This document shows, in pieces, positions 40,754 to 48,652 of a stretch of DNA of 64,000 nucleotides. The number at the start of each line of letters is the position of its first letter. Positions within the stretch are counted from its first letter, which is position 1. Under the pieces are notes generated by a model, which was given only the letters and a program-made list of their open reading frames with translations, had not been told where the DNA came from and did not search any database. This stretch comes from Henriciella sp. Lineage in GTDB: Bacteria > Pseudomonadota > Alphaproteobacteria > Caulobacterales > Hyphomonadaceae. The stretch spans positions 434,001 to 498,000 of the forward strand of contig NZ_JAPYRE010000004.1 of the NCBI RefSeq assembly GCF_029936995.1, written 5' to 3'. Both the position numbers and the translations under genes were made by a program.

Positions 40754-43172
40754 GACAATCGAGACTGACAAGCGCCTTGCCGGGCCTTTCACCGGCAATG
40801 GCGCAACAACGGCGTTCACCTTCGACTATCGCGTCTTTGCGGCCGGCGATGTCACCGTTTTTACGCGAGACGGCGACACCGACACGACGCTGACCGAAGA
40901 CGTGGATTATACTGTCACCCTGAACGCAGATCAGGACGACAGCCCCGGCGGCACGGTCACGTTCGGGACAGCCCCGGCCAGCGGCGTTACCCTCTATGTC
41001 GAGTCCAGCGTTCCTTACACGCAATCTGTTGCGGTCAGTAATGCTGGCGGGTTCTACCCGGAGGTGGTCAATAAGGCGTTTGACCGGGCGGTCGCGCTGA
41101 CGCAGCAGAACAAGAAGCGGCTGGATCGCGCGCTGGTGATGCGTCCGGGCGAGACGGCACTACCCTCTATCAGTCGGGACAAGTTTGAGGATGGTATGCC
41201 GTATCTCGATACGGCGACGGGCAAGTGGAAAAAGCTGGTCACTACAGGCATCGCTTCAATCCTGCCGTATCTGGATGAGATCGAGGATGTTGCTGAAGCA
41301 ATCGAGAATGGTGAAATTTCCGACCTTCTCGATGGGCAGGTGGCGAAAGTCGATTATCTGAGCGACCTTCAGGATTTTGCGAATACCGACAAGAAAACCG
41401 CTGTAATGACCGGACGCACCGAGACTGGACGTGGCGGCGGTGTGGTCATCTTTCATGAAGGCGACATGTCGAGCAAGGTCTCTGCCGACGAGGTAACGGC
41501 AGGTGAGGGCGATGGGGGCGAGTGGATTGCTCGGGCAAGTGACAAGTCCGGCGCATCCGGCGCGTGGCAAAAGACCATCTATTTCAATAAGCGTAGATCC
41601 ATCGAAGATTATGGCGGGATTGAGGGCGCGGGCGTCTCTCTGGCTGCTGCGGAGGTTAACGCTCGGGCCTTGACGGTTATGGGCCGGCGGGCGGGTGACA
41701 TCTATATACCGAAGGGTGTCTGGCGCGTTCCGTCAGCAGTCGAGTTGGTCTCTTCCGGTATTTTCCTTTGCGGTCCGGGCAAGCTCCTGCTTGGGGGCGC
41801 CGATGCCGTTTCGGCAGGCGACAGCATCATTACCGCCACCAAGGGTAATTTTCGTTGCGAGGTCTCAGAGATCGAAGCGGAAAAGCGCGTGACCGGCCTG
41901 CGGGTCGATTGCGCCGATGCGGATCAGGAGCGTTTCTGGTTCGAAGGCACCAAGTTCACTAATGTTTTTTACGCGATCAACTCCAGTACATCGCCGGAAC
42001 GCATTGGCGACCTTGCCATGATCGACTGTGAGGCTATCGCTTGGGATGGCGATAATGCTGGTGCGTTCCTCGCCAAGTACGCAGATGGTGTTAAGATGCG
42101 CGGACTGACCACGTATGGCGGGCAGGGCACGGCCATGATCGGGCTAGCTGATTGCGCAAATTACATTATTGACGAGTGCCGCCAGCACGGCATCGTTGCC
42201 GGTTCGACAGGCGCAGAAAGCGGTATTCAGATCGAAGATTACGCCGAAACAGAGGGGCGAATCTCCAACTGTGAGTGCGATGATGATATCTGGGTCGATG
42301 ACTCCCAGCAGGTCGAAATTTCAAATTGTAAGGCCCGCAGAGCGCGCATCACTGTGTCGGGCTCCGATCCGGGGAATCTTATTCAGCCCAACAAGATTCA
42401 TTTCCACGGCGGGCGTTATGGGCAGATCAGTGTCGGCTCTCTTGGGACGCCGGGCGCGCAACGCATACAAGCGCAGTTTACCGACTTGCAGCTTGATCCA
42501 GCAACAGCGGAAGTGCTCGGATCTTCTGTGTCGTCCTCGATCTCATGCTCGGGCAGTTACGTTGGCGATATCGTCTTTGATCGTGTCCGCGAAATCAGTG
42601 AGGCCACTACTTACGCGACCAGCTTTACCCGCAATGCCAGCGCCAACTATCGCTACAGCGGCTGCAATTTCCTGACAAAACCGCACAATGTCAGCGGTAC
42701 TGGCGGCGTCGTGGAAGAAATCAAACCGGAAAGCAACCCAATCTTCACGAACAGTCCTGTCGAGCTAGGCTTTGGCAGCACATACAGTCCATCTGGCACT
42801 GGCGGGGCGGCATGGACAACATTTGCGCTGGCACAGACGACCGATCGGAATGCCGAATGGGATGATACGGGCAGGACATTTACACCGAACAAGACCGGCT
42901 TCTACAAGATTGATGGCATTCTTCGCTGGGTGCCATCCGCGTCTGGAGTCGAGTTCAGACTGCGCGTCTACAATGTCACGGACGGCGCTGAGGTCATGCA
43001 ACTTGTTGATCTCAACGCCCCAGCATCGGCTGGACTGGCATTTCCTGTAAGCGCTCCGCCAATCCACATGGTCAAGGACAAGGACTATAGGTTTGAGTAT
43101 ATTCTGACCGGCGGGACAGCAGACTTTAGTCCAGGCACGTCAGTGTCGCGCATATCAATAAGCCCTGCATGA
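40752..43172 (+). CDS. Tailspike / tail fibre, parallel beta-helix type
   Basis: An 806-residue receptor-binding protein. Residues 1-130 are a virion adaptor domain (FTGNGATTAFTFDYRVF, TVFTRDGDT, then NKAFDRAVALTQQNKKRLDR) known from many podovirus fibres. A central parallel beta-helix has repeated short strands (IQIEDYAETEGRISNCECDD), including the pectate-lyase-like entry at IEDYGGIEGAG. The C-terminal 150 residues form a TNF-like jelly roll (AQTTDRNAEWDDTGRTFTP). It may cut surface polysaccharide, but no catalytic residues can be assigned. Confidence 0.87.
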   Translation: MTIETDKRLAGPFTGNGATTAFTFDYRVFAAGDVTVFTRDGDTDTTLTEDVDYTVTLNADQDDSPGGTVTFGTAPASGVTLYVESSVPYTQSVAVSNAGGFYPEVVNKAFDRAVALTQQNKKRLDRALVMRPGETALPSISRDKFEDGMPYLDTATGKWKKLVTTGIASILPYLDEIEDVAEAIENGEISDLLDGQVAKVDYLSDLQDFANTDKKTAVMTGRTETGRGGGVVIFHEGDMSSKVSADEVTAGEGDGGEWIARASDKSGASGAWQKTIYFNKRRSIEDYGGIEGAGVSLAAAEVNARALTVMGRRAGDIYIPKGVWRVPSAVELVSSGIFLCGPGKLLLGGADAVSAGDSIITATKGNFRCEVSEIEAEKRVTGLRVDCADADQERFWFEGTKFTNVFYAINSSTSPERIGDLAMIDCEAIAWDGDNAGAFLAKYADGVKMRGLTTYGGQGTAMIGLADCANYIIDECRQHGIVAGSTGAESGIQIEDYAETEGRISNCECDDDIWVDDSQQVEISNCKARRARITVSGSDPGNLIQPNKIHFHGGRYGQISVGSLGTPGAQRIQAQFTDLQLDPATAEVLGSSVSSSISCSGSYVGDIVFDRVREISEATTYATSFTRNASANYRYSGCNFLTKPHNVSGTGGVVEEIKPESNPIFTNSPVELGFGSTYSPSGTGGAAWTTFALAQTTDRNAEWDDTGRTFTPNKTGFYKIDGILRWVPSASGVEFRLRVYNVTDGAEVMQLVDLNAPASAGLAFPVSAPPIHMVKDKDYRFEYILTGGTADFSPGTSVSRISISPA

Positions 43173-43192
43173 ACATCGCAAGCCTGCCGTCC

Positions 43193-43214
43193 GCCCTCAT
43201 CCGAGGGCTTTTTT
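43193..43214 (+). terminator. Rho-independent terminator after the tailspike gene
   Basis: GCCCTC (43193-43198), loop ATCC and GAGGGC (43203-43208) followed by six T. It lies 20 bases after the tailspike stop. It shows that the coding frame running across it toward the lysozyme is not the natural start of that gene. Confidence 0.85.
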
Positions 43215-43258
43215 CTGCGCGCCATGAGCGTGCCCAGCCCGAAAGAGAGCCTGTCCGT

Positions 43259-43690
43259 ATGAGCTACAACCGCACGGCCATGAAGAAAGAGCTGCGACGG
43301 GACGAGGGCTTTGTCCCGCATGCCTATCGCGACTCGGAGGGGCTGCTTACGATCGGTATTGGCCGGCTCATCGACAAAAGCCGAGGCGGTCGCATCACGG
43401 AGGATGAGGCGTTCTTTCTCCTGAACCGCGACTTGGACCGCTTCGAGGCAGAGCTCGACGCAAAGCTCCCCTGGTGGCGCACGCTCGACGATGTACGCCA
43501 GCGGGTCATTCTCAACATGGCCTTCAATCTGGGCGTTGGGGGGCTCCTCAAGTTCGAGAAGATGCTTGCGGCTGTGAAGGCGGAGCGCTGGCAGGATGCA
43601 GCCTATGAAATGCTGGATTCGCACTGGTCGAGACAGGTTGGTGCACGGGCCGAGCGGCTGTCGAAGATGATGCGGACGGGCTCGGTATGA
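43259..43690 (+). CDS. T4-type lysozyme (endolysin, GH24)
   Basis: A 143-residue muramidase that cleaves peptidoglycan at lysis. The catalytic triad is Glu16 (RRDEGF), Asp25 (AYRDSEG) and Thr31 (LLTIGIG), with the same 9- and 6-residue spacing as T4 lysozyme. No signal peptide or anchor is seen, so release depends on a holin. The start at 43259 is chosen because the longer frame from 43169 would run through the terminator. It opens the lysis cassette. Confidence 0.9.
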   Translation: MSYNRTAMKKELRRDEGFVPHAYRDSEGLLTIGIGRLIDKSRGGRITEDEAFFLLNRDLDRFEAELDAKLPWWRTLDDVRQRVILNMAFNLGVGGLLKFEKMLAAVKAERWQDAAYEMLDSHWSRQVGARAERLSKMMRTGSV

Positions 43691-43995
43691 CTGTTTGCAT
43701 TTCGCCCCTAAAGAAAGACCCTCAAAGTCTCATGTTTGAGTGTCCCGGATGCGGTCAGCCGCATAGGGTTCAGATCGGGCGGGGAAAGGGGCCGCGCTGG
43801 ACGTTTAACGGCGACCACGAGCGCCCCACCTTAAGCCCGAGCGTGAATGTTACTTGGCGTAAACGCGACGGGTCAATCCACAAAAGATGTCACAGCTTTG
43901 TACGCGAAGGCAGCATTCAGTTTCTCGGTGATTGCACTCATGATCTGGCCGGACAAATGGTGAGGCTGCCTGCATGGACGGGGAGGTGGGACTGA
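43687..43995 (+). CDS. DUF6527 family protein
   Basis: A 102-residue protein. The pattern MFECPGCGQPH, WTFNGDHERPTLSPSV, CHSFVREGSIQFLGDCTHDLAGQMV is that of DUF6527, a small zinc-binding protein family found in phage lysis and tail regions. Function unknown. It overlaps the lysozyme stop by four bases and the i-spanin start by one. Confidence 0.82.
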   Translation: MTVCISPLKKDPQSLMFECPGCGQPHRVQIGRGKGPRWTFNGDHERPTLSPSVNVTWRKRDGSIHKRCHSFVREGSIQFLGDCTHDLAGQMVRLPAWTGRWD

Positions 43996-44441
43996 TGATC
44001 ACCCTCATCGCCCGCTACTGGCAATTGCTCGCCGGGGCCGGGGCAGTTCTCGCCTGCGTCATCGTCTTCAATGTATGGCTCTCCAAGGCAAAATCAGCCG
44101 CCTATACGCGCGGTTTCGAGACAGCCGCCTCAGACTGCCGCAAGGCCCGTGAAGCCGCCCAGCGCGCACGAGACGCACAGATAGACGCCATCCGCAAGCA
44201 GGAAGCCGCCAAGCGCGCTGACCTGCAGGCTCGGCTCGACGCCCGCAACGAACGCAACCGGGCGCTCGACGATGAAATTGCCGCGGCAAATCAGGCCGCT
44301 GAACGAGCCAGAAAAGAAGCAGAGAGACTTGCCAATGAAGACCTTGCCAATGATGGCCTTGCTGGCTGCAAGCCTACTCCCGGCGTGTCAGACGGCTACA
44401 GAGACGACCTGTCCGCCTACCGCGCCCGTCACGGTCACTGA
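43995..44441 (+). CDS. Rz-like i-spanin
   Basis: A 148-residue inner membrane protein. Residues 9-29 form the single membrane helix (WQLLAGAGAVLACVIVFNVWL) and the rest is a long charged coiled coil (KAREAAQRARDAQIDAIRKQ) in the periplasm. With the o-spanin encoded inside its 3' part it bridges the envelope and fuses the membranes at lysis. A GGGAGGTGGG site precedes the ATG at 43995. Confidence 0.82.
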   Translation: MITLIARYWQLLAGAGAVLACVIVFNVWLSKAKSAAYTRGFETAASDCRKAREAAQRARDAQIDAIRKQEAAKRADLQARLDARNERNRALDDEIAAANQAAERARKEAERLANEDLANDGLAGCKPTPGVSDGYRDDLSAYRARHGH

Positions 44442-44652
44442 ATACGTTGAGATCGAGCCCGAACCGGTGGCGGAAAGCGCGCTGCAAGGCCCGCTCGCGC
44501 CAACGCTTCAGGACGGAACGGATGCGAATGTCCTCGCAACGAACCTTCGCCGGATGCTTGCATATGAAGCGCGGCTGACAGCCTACACCGCTGGCCTTGA
44601 GCAGACCATACGCTGCCGCATCAATCAGGAGTGTGACAATGCAACCGACTGA
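44335..44652 (+). CDS. Rz1-like o-spanin lipoprotein, overlapping Rz
   Basis: A 105-residue lipoprotein. MKTLPMMALLAASLLPAC is a lipoprotein signal with lipobox LPAC and acylated Cys18, followed by a proline-rich segment (PPTAPVTVTEYVEIEPEP). Its first 107 bases lie within the i-spanin gene in another frame, the classical Rz/Rz1 architecture. I chose 44335 because that ATG starts directly at the signal peptide. Confidence 0.82.
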   Translation: MKTLPMMALLAASLLPACQTATETTCPPTAPVTVTEYVEIEPEPVAESALQGPLAPTLQDGTDANVLATNLRRMLAYEARLTAYTAGLEQTIRCRINQECDNATD

Positions 44653-44935
44653 TGCCCGCAACTGGACCTATCGACGTATCGCTGTCTACGCGAGCCTGAG
44701 CTTTACCCTGATCACCTCTGCCGCGCTTGGCTGGTCCAAGGATACGCTCACAGCGCGGGCTTATATCGACGCGGCCATGTTCCTCGCAGGATTGGTGCTG
44801 ACCACGTACGTGATCGCGCCCGTTCTTGAGCCTGGCTGGAACGTTCTGGACCGCTTCTTTCAGCGGCGCGGGGGAGACAAGCAGGGGACCGATCAACCAT
44901 CTCAAACGTTAAAGGAACAAGATGGCCCTGCCTAA
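44639..44935 (+). CDS. Small membrane protein, possible holin
   Basis: A 98-residue protein with two predicted membrane helices (RIAVYASLSFTLITSAALGW and AAMFLAGLVLTTYVIAPVL) and a charged tail, in the lysis cassette right after the spanins. CAGGAG precedes the ATG at 44639. Size and place suit a class II holin or a holin regulator, without sequence proof. Confidence 0.68.
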   Translation: MQPTDARNWTYRRIAVYASLSFTLITSAALGWSKDTLTARAYIDAAMFLAGLVLTTYVIAPVLEPGWNVLDRFFQRRGGDKQGTDQPSQTLKEQDGPA

Positions 44936-45344
44936 AGAGGACATTCAGGAAATTGCTACAACGGTGGCGCAGGCCGTGGCTGCCTCCCGTCAGCATGACC
45001 TGCAAGAAACACAACATCAGTCAGCGAGCCAGATGGGCGATTTCTTCCAGAAGTATTTCGGGGCCATTGCCGTGCTTGTTGGCGTTGCTGTGGCCTATGG
45101 TGTGCTCACGGGCAAAGTGGATAACCTCGAAGAGTCCCTTACAATGCTCACAGAGCGAACAGAGCGGATCGGTGACGACTTCAACGAGTTCCGCCTTTCG
45201 GGCGATCGTTGGACCGCACAAGACCATCAGCGCTACGCAGATGAGCAGTCCGCGAGGGATGGGCGTCAGGAGTCCAGTATTGCTGACCTTAAGGCCCGCG
45301 TCAGGGTTCTTGAGGGGCGACCAGCGCCGACAGGCGGCGAGTGA
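44922..45344 (+). CDS. Single-helix membrane protein with coiled coil, possible holin partner
   Basis: A 140-residue protein with one membrane helix (FGAIAVLVGVAVAYGVLTG) between an acidic N-terminus and a periplasmic or cytoplasmic coiled coil (DNLEESLTMLTERTERI). It is the last gene of the lysis cassette and overlaps its neighbour by 14 bases. It may be a holin or antiholin; the sequence does not decide. Confidence 0.62.
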   Translation: MALPKEDIQEIATTVAQAVAASRQHDLQETQHQSASQMGDFFQKYFGAIAVLVGVAVAYGVLTGKVDNLEESLTMLTERTERIGDDFNEFRLSGDRWTAQDHQRYADEQSARDGRQESSIADLKARVRVLEGRPAPTGGE

Positions 45345-45430
45345 TCCACCTCCCCAGCCGCCATATCTCCTGTGCGGCTATGCGTAGGTGCGTGGAGATG
45401 TACATGGGTGGAGGATAGCACAAAGACGAA

Positions 45431-45446
45431 GCCCGCCGAAGCGGGC
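45431..45446 (+). terminator. Hairpin after the lysis cassette
   Basis: GCCCGC and GCGGGC enclose a CGAA tetraloop 87 bases after the last lysis gene. No T run follows, so it is a weak terminator or a message-stabilising hairpin. Confidence 0.45.
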
Positions 45447-45567
45447 CTCAATGGCAGATTTAGCTGCCGGAAATCATGATCGCCTCCGAGGCTTGAGTCA
45501 AAACGCTCAAATCGTCAGTTGGTGATATGCTTATACTCGAATCCGACTGATTCCGCAACAAATTTTC

Positions 45568-45598
45568 GCCCCGTGGCCCTATGGCTGCGGGGCTTTTT
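45568..45598 (+). terminator. Rho-independent terminator of the lysis transcript
   Basis: GCCCCG (45568-45573) pairs with CGGGGC (45588-45593), followed by five T. It would end late transcription before attR. Confidence 0.75.
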
Positions 45599-45858
45599 CG
45601 TGTATGGTGTAAGTGTTCCCGCTCTGCTTCGGCATCGGGCTTGCTGCCGGTCGTCACTGCTACATACGGTTCGGTTCAGGGAGGTGCACGCGCTTCGCGT
45701 CTGCTATCCCGGCCTCAGACAAAAAGCTGCCTATTCTAGACCCTGTCAGCTACAAAACTGAGGCACCTTCGCGCCCGGTGAGCGACAAACTTCAAGGTGT
45801 TGTACGAATTGCCTTTAATGTCGTTTTTCGTCTGTGGCTTAAAGTGTGATCACATGTT

Positions 45859-45938
45859 CGTCACACCATCTTGCTGGTCCCGACAAAATGATGAGATAGC
45901 AGAATCCGTCACACCATATTAGTGCCACCACTAAAATG
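45859..45938 (+). repeat. Pair of imperfect 32-base direct repeats
   Basis: The copies at 45859-45890 and 45907-45938 both begin CGTCACACCAT and end AAAATG; 23 of 32 positions agree. They are 48 bases apart. They could be protein-binding sites near the phage end. Confidence 0.55.
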
Positions 45939-45998
45939 GTCTCGGCTCTCCCATCCTCATCTTCCTTTCAGCTGGTCTCTCTGGTGGGTTAGGCGGGC

Positions 45999-46403
45999 TT
46001 AGTCTCGCTGAGCATCTGAACGAATAGCTCTGGGCTCGTCGCCTTTGGGAAGGTTTTCATAGTGATCATCCCACTGATCCTCGGTCGCGTAACGATGCTC
46101 GAACATTTCCATTTCTGACAGGAAGCACCATTTCCCAACTGCGTCTTCCGCCTTGCCGATGGCTTCACCAGCCGTGGCGCCCTGAAAGGTATGAAGCCGG
46201 CTTGGCCCCAGCACATACGAAAACACTTCCACAGCCCAGTAAGGCGCCTCCGAGTCGCCAACCACAGGAGGCAGGTTGAAAGAGATAGAAACAGCGCCCT
46301 CGCTAGACTTGCCGTGTCCATCCTTCCGCGCCTCGTGGTAAGTGGAGGCGCGAAGCCTCTCCCGCATCCTGATAAGTCGGGTGCTTTCTTCAAAGCTGAT
46401 CAT
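45999..46403 (-). CDS. Hypothetical protein next to attR
   Basis: A 134-residue protein of unknown function, the last prophage gene. VSISFNLPPVVGDSEAPYWAVEVFSYVLGPSRLHTF and AGEAIGKAEDAVGKW look like a small folded beta/alpha protein. It is leftward, opposite to the lysis genes, so it has its own promoter and is likely expressed in the lysogen. Start at 46403. Confidence 0.65.
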   Translation of the reverse strand: MISFEESTRLIRMRERLRASTYHEARKDGHGKSSEGAVSISFNLPPVVGDSEAPYWAVEVFSYVLGPSRLHTFQGATAGEAIGKAEDAVGKWCFLSEMEMFEHRYATEDQWDDHYENLPKGDEPRAIRSDAQRD

Positions 46404-46428
46404 TTTCCAGTCTCCTTATTTACCATTT

Positions 46429-46437
46429 CATTCCCAC
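46429..46437 (+). repeat. Arm-type repeat copy beside attR
   Basis: CATTCCCAC, identical to the three copies beside attL, lies 84 bases inside attR. This supports a role in integrase binding at both ends. Confidence 0.5.
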
Positions 46438-46521
46438 TCCCTCCGTAATCCCCAGTCTGGCCGGGGCGTGAACGAAAGGTGAAACGTGGGAACGGGTTGA
46501 ATGAAAACAGGGTCAACGCTG

Positions 46522-46565
46522 TGACTCTTAATCAGCGGGTCCGAGGTTCGAATCCTCGTGGGCGC
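46522..46565 (+). repeat. attR core (44-bp direct repeat)
   Basis: An exact copy of the 3' part of tRNA-Lys from 996-1039. The next bases are GCCA, where the tRNA gene at the left reads ACCA, so the original tRNA 3' end displaced by the prophage had G at the discriminator. This copy has no 5' half and cannot make a tRNA. Confidence 0.92.
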
Positions 46566-48076
46566 GCCATTCCACTTTTGTCGCGTAAGAAGTCCCCTAA
46601 AACCTTGAACGGCAAGGATAAATCAACGGTTCGAAAACCTTTTTTTCGGTCGTATGCTATTTGGTCTGAGAAGGTGAGTTTGAGCACTGCGCGTTTGTCC
46701 TCAAGGCGCTTCGATCTCCATAGAATCAATGGGTTAGACAGGAAGCGCATCGCGGTTCGAAAAGTCCGCTCAAAGGTGGACTGCGGCTGACCGATTTTGC
46801 TCTGCTTTTCAGCAAGAACGAGCTTGCGTGTTTCAAGATCGCCTATGCGATCCTCGTAGCGCTTGGCGAGCGTGCTGTTCTTCGTCTCTAAGGTCCGATC
46901 AACGAGCCTTTCGATATCACGCTCGATTTCTACCAGTTCTTTCTTTGCAGTTTCGACTAAAGCTTGCCCACGGGCTGCCTGTGCGTCCCAAAGGTCTTTC
47001 AGCATCGCGTGAAGGAGGTGGAATAGCTCATCGCTTGGTCGCATCGTGGTGAGCAGCTCTTCGAAGGCCTTTTCGATCTCTGCCTTCTTGATCGATTTGC
47101 GATAGGACGGGCAGCTCTTATTGAAGCACTCATAATAGACGTAGTACTTCGACCGGCCTTTCACACGGCTGCCGGTGTAGGGATGATCGCAATCCCCACA
47201 TTTCACGAACCCGCGCAGAGGCAGCAGTTCGTTTAAGTTCAGCTTGGCAGGTACTTTGGCCGCTTTGCCATCGAGCCGATCTTGGATTTTTTCGAAGGTC
47301 TCCAGAGAAATAATAGGCTCATGGTGGCCGCGAGTGCGCTCGATTCCCCAAGCCTCATGTTCAATATAGCCCGCATAGATTACCCGTGTGAGCAGGTCGC
47401 GGATGCGTTGGATGCGCACTTCGCCTGCTTTGGTATCACGTGGGTACTCGGGAAACGTTTCGAGGAACCGCTTCACCTCTGCCATGGTCTGGAGTCTGCC
47501 AGAGGCAAAGCTTTCTAGCGCTTCCTTCAGGATTGAAGCCACGGGTTCATCGCGCACGAGCATTTTTCCATGTGCGCCAACCTTCTCGAACACGTAGCCG
47601 CGCGGCGGCTGGAAAACCCAATAGCCATTCTTCAAGCGACCCCACATGCGGTTTTTAGTCTGTTCGGCATTTTTCAGGCGCTGATACTCAGCCACGTTGA
47701 CGAGCATCATTTCGACCATGCGGTCGTCGGCGCCATCTCCAAATTTTTGCGTTGGGGATTCGAAGCGAGCACTAATGGCTTTCAGCTTCTCTCGAAACAT
47801 CAGATGCACTTCAAGGGAGCGAGAAATCCGATTAATGTCGTCTACGATAACGACATGAGCTTCGGCTTTTCGCGCTTCGAGGAAAGCAAGCATTTCAATG
47901 AAGCGTGGACGATCGGCGATCCCGCCGGAGGCGTCGTCTTTGAAAACTTGAACGATGTCATAACCACATCGCTGTGCATAATCGATGCAACGCACTTCTT
48001 GGCTATCGAGACCGTGTCCTTCTAGCTTTTGCTTCGTGTCTGACACGCGACAGTAAATGACCGCTTTCTCACCCAT
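46532..48076 (-). CDS. Large serine recombinase
   Basis: A 514-residue integrase of the resolvase/invertase superfamily. The catalytic domain starts AVIYCRVSDTKQ (Ser12) and continues with VVIVDDINRISRSLEVH (catalytic arginines). The recombinase domain contains RMWGRLKNGYWVFQPPRGYVF, then a zinc ribbon (VKCGDCDHPYTG, ECFNKSCPSYRK) and a coiled coil. Its last ten codons (RPRGFEPRTR) are read from the attR tRNA remnant. It would integrate and excise the island. Confidence 0.92.
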   Translation of the reverse strand: MGEKAVIYCRVSDTKQKLEGHGLDSQEVRCIDYAQRCGYDIVQVFKDDASGGIADRPRFIEMLAFLEARKAEAHVVIVDDINRISRSLEVHLMFREKLKAISARFESPTQKFGDGADDRMVEMMLVNVAEYQRLKNAEQTKNRMWGRLKNGYWVFQPPRGYVFEKVGAHGKMLVRDEPVASILKEALESFASGRLQTMAEVKRFLETFPEYPRDTKAGEVRIQRIRDLLTRVIYAGYIEHEAWGIERTRGHHEPIISLETFEKIQDRLDGKAAKVPAKLNLNELLPLRGFVKCGDCDHPYTGSRVKGRSKYYVYYECFNKSCPSYRKSIKKAEIEKAFEELLTTMRPSDELFHLLHAMLKDLWDAQAARGQALVETAKKELVEIERDIERLVDRTLETKNSTLAKRYEDRIGDLETRKLVLAEKQSKIGQPQSTFERTFRTAMRFLSNPLILWRSKRLEDKRAVLKLTFSDQIAYDRKKGFRTVDLSLPFKVLGDFLRDKSGMARPRGFEPRTR

Positions 48077-48327
48077 TATGTTGGCCCTCCTTGGAGGTTG
48101 TTATTATTTTCCTGGGATGGCTTTAAGTATACGGAATCCAGGTAGTTCTTGCCAGAGTCGGCATCGCGGTTCTCAACAGAAATCTGAGTGGAATCGATGC
48201 CGTATGCGCGATCAACAAAGTTCTGAGCAATCCGCCATACGGATTTCAGCAACTCTCTCTTGTGATCGTCTGAAATATCGAAGGCGTCCACAAGAGGCAT
48301 ATATTTATCAAGATCATGCCTACTCAT
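48076..48327 (-). CDS. Small protein coupled to the serine recombinase
   Basis: An 83-residue protein (SRHDLDKYMPLVDAFDISDD) of unknown function. Its stop overlaps the recombinase start (TAATG). Small proteins in this position recur next to large serine recombinases and may be directionality or accessory factors; the role here is inferred from coupling only. Confidence 0.7.
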   Translation of the reverse strand: MSRHDLDKYMPLVDAFDISDDHKRELLKSVWRIAQNFVDRAYGIDSTQISVENRDADSGKNYLDSVYLKPSQENNNNLQGGPT

Positions 48328-48652
48328 TGTCAAAACTCAAAATATAAATTGACTTATACTTATAGTTTACCACAACTGAACATGCGGTCGTCAAAGGTTC
48401 CGCGTTGTGCAATGCGTCTATTTGCAAGGGTTTGCGGGCGTCTCTCTCCGCAAGCCCTTGAAATATTGTCAGAATAGGCGACGCTTTCACGTGACTATTT
48501 TTTTCAAATTTTTCGCGTTTGATCATGGCAAAACTCTGTTTTTACGCCTGTTTTTGGGAAAAACGTGCGTATAAGACTGCCATGATCGTCTGGTCTGGTA
48601 GTACCCAGGCTGAAGGAACATTCCGGAATCTTACAAATAGAAGCGCAGTTTT
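48328..48652. promoter_or_regulatory. Divergent intergenic region with long hairpin
   Basis: This AT-rich region separates two divergent genes and must hold both promoters. CAAGGGTTTGCGG (48425-48437) pairs with CCGCAAGCCCTTG (48448-48460) in a 13-base stem with one G-T pair and a ten-base loop. Two TATACTTATA-like stretches lie at about 48340-48365. No gene is supported here. Confidence 0.55.

Larger units (their letters stand above)
45345..45998. other. Non-coding right end of the prophage
   Basis: About 650 bases without a credible gene. It holds a GCCCGC-CGAA-GCGGGC hairpin (45431-45446) without a T tract, a full terminator at 45568-45598, and a pair of imperfect 32-base direct repeats at 45859 and 45907. 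Frames across it give low-quality translations. Confidence 0.55.

Noticed and set aside
40752..43172. Diversity-generating retroelement at the tailspike gene
   Set aside because: Relatives of the Bbp-type structural genes come from a phage with such an element, so I looked for a reverse transcriptase gene and a template repeat. Neither is present.
43169..43258. Longer N-terminus of the lysozyme starting at 43169
   Set aside because: It would be translated through a clear rho-independent terminator (43193-43214), and the residues before 43259 do not form a signal or anchor. The internal ATG at 43259 gives normal T4 lysozyme geometry.
45519..45849. Short frames in the non-coding right end of the prophage
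   Set aside because: They cross terminators, lack ribosome binding sites and have unlikely composition.
48320..48526. Leftward 68-codon frame upstream of the recombinase operon
   Set aside because: It crosses the long hairpin and the AT-rich promoter region and overlaps the start of the small coupled gene. No ribosome binding site is visible.
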